64,000 nucleotides of DNA from Nannocystis bainbridge (lineage in GTDB: Bacteria; Myxococcota_A; Polyangia; Nannocystales; Nannocystaceae), in NCBI RefSeq assembly GCF_028368995.1, contig NZ_JAQNDL010000001.1:1-64000 (forward strand), in the 5' to 3' direction. A program made the translations under genes and the position numbers. The notes beneath the pieces were generated by a model. It had not been told where the DNA came from, made no database searches, and saw only the letters and a list, made by a program, of their open reading frames with translations. Below are positions 55,499 through 62,829 of this stretch, in pieces (the first letter of the stretch is position 1; every line of letters starts with the position of its first letter).

Positions 55499-56098
55499 AT
55501 GACCCTCGAGCAGGCACGATTCGGGCGCACCGCCGCCGCTCTGGCTCGCGGCCCGCTCGGCCTGCTCGCGCTGTGCCTCGTGTTCTCCTACGGCGTCGCC
55601 GGGGCGTTCGGCGGCGTCGCCGTCGACCACCTGACCGACGGCCAGCGCAGCGTCCTCGTCGGCTTCATCGTCCTGTTCCCGCTCGCCGTGCTGGCCGCTC
55701 TGTACCGGCTCGTCACGCGCCACCACCTCAAGCTCTATGCCCCCGGCGATTTCCGCGAGGAGCGGCATTTCGTCGAGGTCGGCCGCCCCGCCGCCGACCG
55801 GCTGACCGCCGTCAGCCCCCCGGGCCTCGTCGAGCCGGTCGTGCACGGCGACGATTTCCTGCTCATCGACGTCGCACCGCCGGCCAACAGCGCCCCGCGC
55901 TCGCGCCCCGGGTTCTGGACCCGCGCCGGCGAGACCTACTACGTCACCCGCCAGGGCCTCGTCTACCTGCTGCGCTCGCCCGCCCAGCGGGCCCAGATCA
56001 CCCGCGTGGACGCCCTGCCGGCCGACTGCAGCCCGATCGCCAGCCAGCACTGCGACCCGGCCCTGTGCGCCCTCGCCGAGGCCGCCGACTCGCGCTGA
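55499..56098 (+). CDS. Two-span membrane protein, unknown
   Basis: The 199-residue product has two membrane segments (GPLGLLALCLVFSYGVAGAFGG and VLVGFIVLFPLAVLAALYRL as split spans, about residues 18-65), then a mainly beta C-terminal region facing the cytoplasm, with EERHFVEVGRPAADRL, YYVTRQGLVYLLRSP and a small Cys pair at the end. Two spans before a soluble domain recall phage-type or sensor anchors, but I recognise no family. Single gene, followed by a convergent array. Confidence 0.7.
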   Translation: MTLEQARFGRTAAALARGPLGLLALCLVFSYGVAGAFGGVAVDHLTDGQRSVLVGFIVLFPLAVLAALYRLVTRHHLKLYAPGDFREERHFVEVGRPAADRLTAVSPPGLVEPVVHGDDFLLIDVAPPANSAPRSRPGFWTRAGETYYVTRQGLVYLLRSPAQRAQITRVDALPADCSPIASQHCDPALCALAEAADSR

Positions 56099-56107
56099 CC
56101 TCGCGGA

Positions 56108-56181
56108 CATGCCCCCGACGACATGTCCCGAGCGACATGTCGCAGTCGACATGTCCCGGTCGACATGCTCCCGCGGACACC
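56108..56181. repeat. 14-bp phased hairpin array, convergent junction
   Basis: CATG cores at 56108, 56122, 56136, 56150 and 56164 and a CACC at 56178 have exact 10-bp spacers (CCCCCGACGA, TCCCGAGCGA and so on). It lies between the 3' ends of the membrane-protein gene (+) and the TetR gene (-). Confidence 0.9.
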
Positions 56182-56227
56182 CCACGAAGCCCGGCCGCGC
56201 CGCCCGCTCATTCGCCCGCGCGCGCGC

Positions 56228-56833
56228 TCACGCCTGCGCGTCGTCGCCGTAGAGCAGCCGGGCCGCGCGCGCGACCTGCTCGACCACCATCTCGGGGCTG
56301 AGCAGCCCGCCGGTCCAGCCGACCAGGCGCGAGAACCACACGTCCTCGAGCACCGCCAGGCGGTCGAGCTCGGTCGCGCTGACCGGCTCGTCCTCGCGGC
56401 CGCGGATGGCGCCGACGATCAGCTCCATCAGCGCGGTGTGGAACCGCTGCAGCCGCTCGGCCAGCGCGTTCTCGCCGGTCGCGGCCGAGCGGATCACGGC
56501 CCGCCCGAGGTGCGGCCGGCCGCACAGCGTGTCGGTCAGGGCGGCGAAGCACTGCACCAGCCGCTCGAGCCGCGTCGTGCCCTGCAGCGGCTCGGCGGCG
56601 AAGCGCTCGCGCAGGGCCACCAGCTCGAGCGAGAGGACGCCGACGAGCAGGTCCTCCTTGCTGCGGAACCGCTTGTAGACGGTGCCGAGGGCCACGCCCG
56701 AGGCCTGGGCCACGTCGCGCAGGCGCACCGCCGAGAAGCCGCCGGTCTCGGCCAGCCGCACCGCGGCGTCGAGGATCCGGCGGGCGCGATCGTCGATGAG
56801 GTTGAGCTCGCCGGGCAGCGGGACTGCAGTCAT
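56228..56833 (-). CDS. TetR/AcrR-family regulator
   Basis: The 201-residue product from ATG 56833 (GAGGGGG before it) has an N-terminal helix-turn-helix: ILDAAVRLAETGGF, AVRLRDVAQASGVALGTVYK and RFRSKEDLL. The C-terminal ligand-binding domain is helical. It lies 32 bp downstream of the P450 gene on the same strand, so it is probably cotranscribed and controls its own operon from the inverted repeat at 58263-58290. The longer frame to 57031 runs into the P450 gene and is not credible. Confidence 0.93.
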   Translation of the reverse strand: MTAVPLPGELNLIDDRARRILDAAVRLAETGGFSAVRLRDVAQASGVALGTVYKRFRSKEDLLVGVLSLELVALRERFAAEPLQGTTRLERLVQCFAALTDTLCGRPHLGRAVIRSAATGENALAERLQRFHTALMELIVGAIRGREDEPVSATELDRLAVLEDVWFSRLVGWTGGLLSPEMVVEQVARAARLLYGDDAQA

Positions 56834-56865
56834 CCCCCTCGGTGTATGCGGCCCCGCAGGCGTCG

Positions 56866-58245
56866 TCAACGCTTGGCCTCGACGCGAACGAGGACCCCGT
56901 GCTTGGGCCGCATCGTGATCTGGAATTCCTGGGCGATCCGGGCCCGCGGGCTGAGCGTAAGGCGAAAACGCTGGGCGATCATCGCCAGCACCAGCGTGCC
57001 CTCGAGCAGGGTGAAGTGGTTGCCGATGCACATGCGCGGTCCGGCGCTGAACGGGATGTACGCCAGCTTGTGCCGGCCCTGCGCCTGCCCCGGTAAGAAC
57101 CGCGCCGGCTCGAACTTCTCCGGGTCGTCCCAGAAGCGCGGGTCGCGGTGCATCAAGAACGGCACGTAGAGCACACGATCGCCCGGGTACACGCGATGCC
57201 CGGCCAGCTCGGTCTCGGCGACGATGTCGCGCCCGCCGCTCCAGGTCGGCGGATACAGCCGCAGCGACTCCTGCAGCACCGCCTTGGTGTAGTGCAGCGT
57301 GGTCTGGACGTCTTCAGCCGTCGGCACGCGCCCGTCGAGCTTGTCGACCTCTTCGATGAGCTTGTCCCACACCTCGGGATTTGTGCCGAGCAGGTAGAAC
57401 GTCCACGCCAGCGCGATCGCGGTGGTCTCGTGGCCCGCCAGGAAGAACGTGGCGATCTCGTCGCGCACCAGCCGCGGGTCGAGCGGCTGGCCGTTCTCGT
57501 CGCGCGCGTTGAGGTACGCCGCCAGCAGGTCGTCCCCCATCGCGCCCTCGGCCCGCCGTCGCGCGATGATGTCGAACGTCACCTCGTCGAGCGTCCGCAG
57601 CGCCTTACGCAGGCGCAGGTTGCCCGGCGTCGGCCAGCGCAGCGGCAGCTGCAACATCTGGTTGCCGCGCCCCGACACCTGCTCGAGCGCCACCGTGAAC
57701 GCCTCCGCCGACTCGCCGACGCGCGCGCTGAGGTCGAGGCTGAAGAGCGTCTCGCCGATGATCTCCATCGCCAGCCCGAGCAGCTCCGAGTACACGTTGA
57801 ACTCGTCGCCGACCTTGAACCGCCGGGTCCAGTCGCCCAGCGTGCGCTCGGTCAGCCGCGTCATCTTGCCGGCCAGCGCCGCCACGCTGCCCTTGTTGAA
57901 GGCCGGCTGGGCGATCCGCCGCTCGCGCCGCCACAGCTCGCCCTCGCTGGTCAGGATCCCGTCGCCCACCAGCATGCGGATCGAGTCGTACGTGTCGCGC
58001 TTGCCGTACGAGTCCTTGTCGGTCAGCAGGATCTGCTCGACCGCGTCCGGATGCAGCGCGACGAACAGCGAGTGCTTGCCCACGCACAGGCGAAAGAAGT
58101 CGCCGTGCTTCTGCCGCGCCGCCTCGACCACGGGCATGATCCCGTGACGCGTCAGCATCGGTAAGTGGCCGAACACCGGCCAGCGCGTCGGTGTCGGGAT
58201 CGAGTCGATGGGCGGCGAGACACGGTCGAGCAAGGCTTGCAGCAC
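56866..58245 (-). CDS. Cytochrome P450
   Basis: The 459-residue product starts at GTG 58245 with GAGGGA upstream. Motifs: the I-helix FFLAGHETTAIALAW, the K-helix ESLRLYPP (ExxR) with PERF-like EPARFLPGQ, and the heme-binding loop FSAGPRMCIGNHF, with Cys as the fifth ligand of iron. It has no membrane anchor and no fused reductase, so it needs ferredoxin or flavodoxin partners; a ferredoxin lies 12 kb away. The overall pattern (CYP102/CYP4-like, with ETT in the I-helix) suggests fatty acid or xenobiotic hydroxylation, by resemblance only. It forms an operon with tetR. Confidence 0.95.
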   Translation of the reverse strand: MLQALLDRVSPPIDSIPTPTRWPVFGHLPMLTRHGIMPVVEAARQKHGDFFRLCVGKHSLFVALHPDAVEQILLTDKDSYGKRDTYDSIRMLVGDGILTSEGELWRRERRIAQPAFNKGSVAALAGKMTRLTERTLGDWTRRFKVGDEFNVYSELLGLAMEIIGETLFSLDLSARVGESAEAFTVALEQVSGRGNQMLQLPLRWPTPGNLRLRKALRTLDEVTFDIIARRRAEGAMGDDLLAAYLNARDENGQPLDPRLVRDEIATFFLAGHETTAIALAWTFYLLGTNPEVWDKLIEEVDKLDGRVPTAEDVQTTLHYTKAVLQESLRLYPPTWSGGRDIVAETELAGHRVYPGDRVLYVPFLMHRDPRFWDDPEKFEPARFLPGQAQGRHKLAYIPFSAGPRMCIGNHFTLLEGTLVLAMIAQRFRLTLSPRARIAQEFQITMRPKHGVLVRVEAKR

Positions 58246-58262
58246 GGTGGTTCCCTCTTTGA

Positions 58263-58290
58263 AACGCGTTCTACACCCCTAGAACACGTT
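58263..58290. promoter_or_regulatory. Candidate TetR operator upstream of the P450 gene
   Basis: AACGCGTTCTA and TAGAACACGTT are 11-bp inverted halves with one mismatch, 6 bp apart, 17 bp upstream of the P450 start. Size and place suit a TetR-family dimer site with autorepression of the operon. Confidence 0.6.
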
Positions 58291-58475
58291 CCACCCCCGT
58301 GCAAGAGCCTGCACGGCGCGCTCCCGCGCATTCGCCGTCCCAGGCCCTCCAGGGCCCCCAGAAACCCAATCGGCGGTCCCGCATTTCATCCTCGATCGGC
58401 GCGCGAGCACGCGCCGAGCGGCGTCGACCCGGCGCGGCTTTGAGCCTGCCAGGCGTGAACCGCCGCGCGATCGGG

Positions 58476-58577
58476 CCTGCGCTTTCGGACATGCCCGATC
58501 GGGCATGTCCATGTCGCCATGCCCTCGAAGACATGTCCTTTTCACCATGCCCTCGAAGCCATGTCCCATCGCGCAGC
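58476..58577. repeat. 14-bp phased hairpin array, eight cores
   Basis: Cores lie at 58476 (CCTG), then CATG at 58490, 58504, 58518, 58532, 58546 and 58560, and CAGC at 58574, all exactly 14 bp apart: the longest unbroken run in the window. It lies between the P450 gene and the amylase gene, both on the minus strand, and ends against the amylase stop. Confidence 0.92.
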
Positions 58578-60701
58578 TCACAGGCACGGATCGCCGGCCG
58601 GCAGCAGCACCCGCAGCGAGCGCGGCGCCATCGCCACCGACACCCCCGGCGCCAGCGCGAGCGTCTCGCCCGTCTGCGCGTCCACGTACTCGCCGGCGGC
58701 GAGCGACAGCCTGTCCAGCGCGATCGTCTGCGCCTCGCCCGCCCGCGACGTCAGCACCAGCGCCCGCTCGCCGCCCGGCGTCACCCGCTCGAACGCGTAG
58801 GCGTCCTTCGTCACCGTCACCGCCCGCCGCGACCCGCGGAGCAGCGCCGGCGAGCAGCGGCGCAGCGTCCCCAGCCGGCGCGCCGTCGCCAGCAGCGCCG
58901 CCTGCGGCTCCGGCAACGCGTCCCAGGCCGGCATCACCCGCCGGTTGTCGGGGTCCTGCCCGCCCGCCAGCCCGACCTCGTCGCCGTAGTACAGCACCGG
59001 CAGCCCCGGCAGCGTCAGCACCAGCCCGAGCGCCAGCGCCTGCCGCTCGTACGCCAACGCCTCGGCCGGCTGCGGCTCCGGGCTGGCCCAAGGGTCAGGT
59101 GCCGTCCCGCCCGCCGCCTCCGACACGAACCGCGTGACGTCATGGTTGCCGATCATGCGCGCCAGCGTCCCGCCGCTGCCGGCGGTCTTGGCCTCGACCT
59201 CGACCAGCGTCGCCTCGACCGCCGCGAACCCGGCCGACTCGTGGGCGATCACGTCGCGCAGCGCCCACATCAGCGGGAAATCGAACACGCTGTCGAGCCC
59301 ATCCGGCCCGAGGTAGTAGCGGATCACCTCGATGCCCCACGCGCCCGGGCCGGTGAACACCTCGCCGACGAAGAAGCTGGCCTCGCGCGGCGCCAGCCGC
59401 TCGCGCACCTCGGCCGCGATCCGCCGCGTCGCCGCCCGCGGCATCATCGGCACCGCGTCGATCCGCAGCCCGTCGATGTCGAACGTCTCCATCCACCACA
59501 CCGCGTCCTCGTAGGCCCAGCGCAGCGCCTCGGGCCGCTCGAGCCGCAGGTCGGGCAGGTACGGGGTGAACCAGCAGGTCTGGATGTAGCGACCCCAGTC
59601 GCAGCCGCCGAGGCCGCACACGCATGGCGGATCGGACATGTTCCAAAGGTCCTGCGCCTGCGACATGCGATAGCGCGGGTTGTCCTCGTAGACATGGTTG
59701 GGCACCAGGTCGAGCAGGACCCGCAGCCCGCGCGCGTGGGCGGCCGCGATCAGCGAGCGCAGCGCCGCCTCGCCGCCGATCCGCGCCTCGACCCCGCGCG
59801 AGTCGAGCGGCCAGTAGCCGTGATAGCCCTCGTAGAATTTCCCGTCGCCGCGGCCCTCGCGGGGCTCGATCGGGTTGACGTACACCGGCGACAGCCACAG
59901 CCCCGTCGCCCCGAGCGCCTCGATCGCCGCCAGCTCCGCCTCGATCCCGTCGAGCGTCCCGCCCGCGCGCCCGCCCGGGCTCGCCGGCGGCTCCAGCGTC
60001 GCCCCGCCCGGCCCGCGAAAGCGGTCGATCATGATCTGATACAGCAGCCCCTCGGCCGGCCGCTCCGCCGCCGGCTCGACCCACCCGACCGCTCCTGCCC
60101 GCGCCTCGCGGCCGGCCTCGTCGACCGCCACCAGCGCCAGCGAATGCTTGCCGCGCGGCAGCCCGGCGCGCGCCAGCGTGATCGCCCCGCTGGCCGCGTC
60201 GATCGTCGCCGGCACCACCGTCCCGTCGCTCGCGCGGCCCTCCGCGCGCACCAGCGGCGACCCGTCGGCGCCCGCCAGCAGCCGCGCCGAGGCCGTCCAC
60301 GCGCCCTCCGGCGTCGCCGTCACCCCGTCGACCACCAGCTGCGGCTGCGCACAATCGGCGATGCGCAGCAGCGACACCTCGAGGTCGTCCTGCTCGCGCC
60401 AGAACGTCGAAAGCGGGTTGTGGTCATCGACGCGATCGACCCCGTCCTCGACGATCAGGTAGCCGTACTCGCCGGGCGGCAGCTCGAAGCGCGCCACCTG
60501 CCACGCCGGGTCCTCGGCGCTCGTGCGCAGCGGGATCCCGGGCGAAAACCACGAGTTCCACGAGCCCACGATCTCGAGCGTCGCCCCCGCGCGCTGCGGC
60601 TGGGCCCACACCGTCGCCGCGCAGTCGCGCCGCGGAGGGGCCGCGTCCTCGCACGCAGCGAGCCCTGCCGCGATCGCCGCGGCCGCGATCCGAGCGGACA
60701 T
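58578..60701 (-). CDS. GH13 alpha-amylase lipoprotein
   Basis: From ATG 60701 the product is 707 residues: MSARIAAAAIAAGLAAC lipoprotein signal, then a CBM48-like strand domain (TLEIVGSWNSWFSP), a second beta domain, and a GH13 barrel: region I VLLDLVPNHVYED, region II DGLRIDAVPM, region III FFVGEVFTG, region IV MIGNHDV, with Asp, Glu and Asp as the catalytic triad. It resembles the amylase at 51126-53171 through the barrel and C-terminal domain, so the two may be paralogues. A 14-bp repeat unit lies in the coding DNA near 59637. It is divergent from the small helical protein gene. Confidence 0.92.
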   Translation of the reverse strand: MSARIAAAAIAAGLAACEDAAPPRRDCAATVWAQPQRAGATLEIVGSWNSWFSPGIPLRTSAEDPAWQVARFELPPGEYGYLIVEDGVDRVDDHNPLSTFWREQDDLEVSLLRIADCAQPQLVVDGVTATPEGAWTASARLLAGADGSPLVRAEGRASDGTVVPATIDAASGAITLARAGLPRGKHSLALVAVDEAGREARAGAVGWVEPAAERPAEGLLYQIMIDRFRGPGGATLEPPASPGGRAGGTLDGIEAELAAIEALGATGLWLSPVYVNPIEPREGRGDGKFYEGYHGYWPLDSRGVEARIGGEAALRSLIAAAHARGLRVLLDLVPNHVYEDNPRYRMSQAQDLWNMSDPPCVCGLGGCDWGRYIQTCWFTPYLPDLRLERPEALRWAYEDAVWWMETFDIDGLRIDAVPMMPRAATRRIAAEVRERLAPREASFFVGEVFTGPGAWGIEVIRYYLGPDGLDSVFDFPLMWALRDVIAHESAGFAAVEATLVEVEAKTAGSGGTLARMIGNHDVTRFVSEAAGGTAPDPWASPEPQPAEALAYERQALALGLVLTLPGLPVLYYGDEVGLAGGQDPDNRRVMPAWDALPEPQAALLATARRLGTLRRCSPALLRGSRRAVTVTKDAYAFERVTPGGERALVLTSRAGEAQTIALDRLSLAAGEYVDAQTGETLALAPGVSVAMAPRSLRVLLPAGDPCL
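59623..59654. repeat. 14-bp hairpin units inside the amylase gene
   Basis: CATG, CATG and CCTG lie at 59623, 59637 and 59651, then the phase is lost. They encode QDLWNMSDPPC in a surface loop of the barrel. Confidence 0.55.
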
Positions 60702-60812
60702 GCCTCGGCCCCGCATCGGCCCCAGCGTATCACGACGGGCCCGTCCGGCGGCCGCTCCGTGCAGCCCCGTGCGCGTCTGCCTGGAGGTGCTACGGGTCTC
60801 GCGGAGCCACTC

Positions 60813-61121
60813 ATGCAGTCACAACAGATGATCCAGGCCCTCGCGCAGATCACCTCGGACTTTCGCCGCGGCGACGTCGACGCCGCTTACGAGGGTTATC
60901 GCGACCTGTTCAGCAACCCGGCCTTCGCTCAGGGCAGCGCCGAGGATCGGCGACACGCGCTGCGCCAACTCGTCCACACCCAGGGCGCCCCGGCCCAGTT
61001 CACGCGGACCATGCGGGTCGCCCACGACGCCGCCGTCGGGCCGATCCAGGCCCTCGTCGCCGAGACCGACGACGCCGGCGATCGCGAGCTGCTCAAGACC
61101 CTGAAGCAGCGCCTCGGCTGA
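60813..61121 (+). CDS. Small helical protein, unknown
   Basis: The 102-residue product from ATG 60813 (GGAG before it) is all helix: MQSQQMIQALAQITSDFRR, then DVDAAYEGYRDLFSNPAF and a Leu/Arg/Ala tail. The frame extends far upstream but that part is Arg-rich shadow of the amylase gene. I recognise no family. It lies 58 bp before the porin gene on the same strand and could share its transcript. Confidence 0.65.
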   Translation: MQSQQMIQALAQITSDFRRGDVDAAYEGYRDLFSNPAFAQGSAEDRRHALRQLVHTQGAPAQFTRTMRVAHDAAVGPIQALVAETDDAGDRELLKTLKQRLG

Positions 61122-61179
61122 TCCCGCGATCCACGCTCGACAACCGTCGTCGCTTCGGAGTACGAATGCGACGACGCCC

Positions 61180-62808
61180 GTGCGCTGCGATTTTCCTCTC
61201 CTGTCCCTCGCCGTCGCGTTGCTCGGCGTCGTCGCCCCTGCGGCGGCCGCCCAGAGCCCGGCGTCGCCGCCCACCACCTCGCAGCCCACGGCCTCCACGC
61301 CGCCGGTGACCCCGGCCGAGCCCGAACCTGCCCCTGAGGACAGCTCGGCCGTGCCCGCGCCGGACGCCGTGCCGACCGCGAGCGCCGCCCCGACGCCAGC
61401 CGAGGCCCCGCCGCCGACGCCCGTGCCCGAGCCCGCGGTCAAGCCCGACAAGCCCGGCTCGCGCGGCCCGCACCCCCACGATCCGAACAGCCCGCCCGGC
61501 CTCGCCGACGGCTTCCATTTCGGCTCGTACGGCCGCGTCATCGCCGGCGGCGACTCTACCGGTCGCGCCGGCCGCAACGGCGACATCGTCGCTCGCGGCT
61601 CGCGGCTCGACGAGGCCAACTACGCCGAGCTCGAGCTGCGGCGCGAGGACTACTGGAAATCGACCGGCGCCTACACGCGGATCGTCGCCACCACCGCCTT
61701 CGCCACCCCGATCTTCCACTATAACGGCCAGTTCTCGGCCGCCCTGGCGATCCGCAACCTCTACCTCGAGGTCCGCAACGCCGGCGTCAAGGGCCTGTCC
61801 TTTTGGGCAGGTTCTCGCATGTACCGCGGCGACGACATCTACCTGCTCGACTTCTGGCCGCTCGACAACCTCAACACCATCGGCGGCGGCGTCGGTTACA
61901 CCTTCAAGACCGGCACCGAGCTCAAGTTCCACGCCGGCCTCAATCAGCCGACCGATCCTTACTATCGCCAGACCATCCTGCGCCCGCCGGCCTACAATCA
62001 ATTCGGGTCCGCCGAGGTCGCCATCCTCGATCGCCAGAAGCTGGTCAGCAGCCTCAAGCTCAGCCACGTCTGGCCGATCGGCGACAGCGGCGGCGTCAAG
62101 GGCATCCTCTACGGCGAGCTCCACTACGTGCCCGAGGGCCAGCGCGAGATCGAGAGCAAGGTCTACGAGGCTGTCCCCAAGGACAAGGGCTTCGTCGGCG
62201 GCGCCCAGGTCGGCGCCTTCACCGGCAAGCGCAGCACCTACGTCAACCTCACCGCGCGGTTCGCCTCCGGCATCGCGGCCTACGGCGAGCTCAACGCCCC
62301 CCGGCAGCTGCGGCCCGATCGCACCGCCACCGGCGCCCACGAATTGCTCGTCACCCTCAGCGGCAACTGGGAGCGCGGCCCCTTCGGCCTGCTCATGGGC
62401 TCCTATTATCGCCAGTTCCGCAACGCCAGCCGCTCGCTCGATTGGGACGACCTCAACGAGGGCATCGTCATCGTCCGCCCGCAGGTGTGGTTCGCCAAGA
62501 TCGCCGGCGTCGCGCTCGAGGCCTCGTATCAGGCCCAGCAACGCGGCGTCGCCACCGAGTCCGAGCCCAACCTCTTCAAGCCCGTGTTCGCGCAGATGGG
62601 CCGCTTCGGCGTCATCCCGTTCATCACCCCGGGCGGCCCCGGCGCGTTCCAGCGCCCGCAGATCCGCCTGATCTACCTGCTCACCGTGCGCGACGGCGCC
62701 ACGCGCTCGTTCTACCCCGCCGACGACGTGTTCGCGCGCCGCGGCGTCGACCACTTCATCGGCGTCGGCGCCGAGTGGTGGTTCGGCAGCACCAGCTACT
62801 TCCGCTGA
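61180..62808 (+). CDS. Maltoporin (LamB)-family porin
   Basis: The 542-residue product begins at GTG 61180; an ATG 14 bp earlier is out of frame. It has a signal peptide (PLLSLAVALLGVVAPAAAA), a Pro/Ala/Thr-rich linker to about residue 110, then an 18-strand-type LamB barrel: FHFGSYGRVIAGGDST, LEVRNAGVKGLSFWAGSRMYR (family segment), DIYLLDFWPLDNL, and terminal EWWFGSTSYFR ending in Phe/Arg. LamB family porins pass maltodextrins. It precedes an amylase gene by 21 bp, so it is part of an alpha-glucan uptake unit. The long linker may span the envelope. Confidence 0.85.
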   Translation: MRCDFPLLSLAVALLGVVAPAAAAQSPASPPTTSQPTASTPPVTPAEPEPAPEDSSAVPAPDAVPTASAAPTPAEAPPPTPVPEPAVKPDKPGSRGPHPHDPNSPPGLADGFHFGSYGRVIAGGDSTGRAGRNGDIVARGSRLDEANYAELELRREDYWKSTGAYTRIVATTAFATPIFHYNGQFSAALAIRNLYLEVRNAGVKGLSFWAGSRMYRGDDIYLLDFWPLDNLNTIGGGVGYTFKTGTELKFHAGLNQPTDPYYRQTILRPPAYNQFGSAEVAILDRQKLVSSLKLSHVWPIGDSGGVKGILYGELHYVPEGQREIESKVYEAVPKDKGFVGGAQVGAFTGKRSTYVNLTARFASGIAAYGELNAPRQLRPDRTATGAHELLVTLSGNWERGPFGLLMGSYYRQFRNASRSLDWDDLNEGIVIVRPQVWFAKIAGVALEASYQAQQRGVATESEPNLFKPVFAQMGRFGVIPFITPGGPGAFQRPQIRLIYLLTVRDGATRSFYPADDVFARRGVDHFIGVGAEWWFGSTSYFR

Positions 62809-62829
62809 AGCGACCTCGGAGACCTCGCC

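Noticed and set aside
61166..61179. ATG at 61166 as the porin start
   Set aside because: It is in another frame and gives no signal peptide; GTG 61180 fits.
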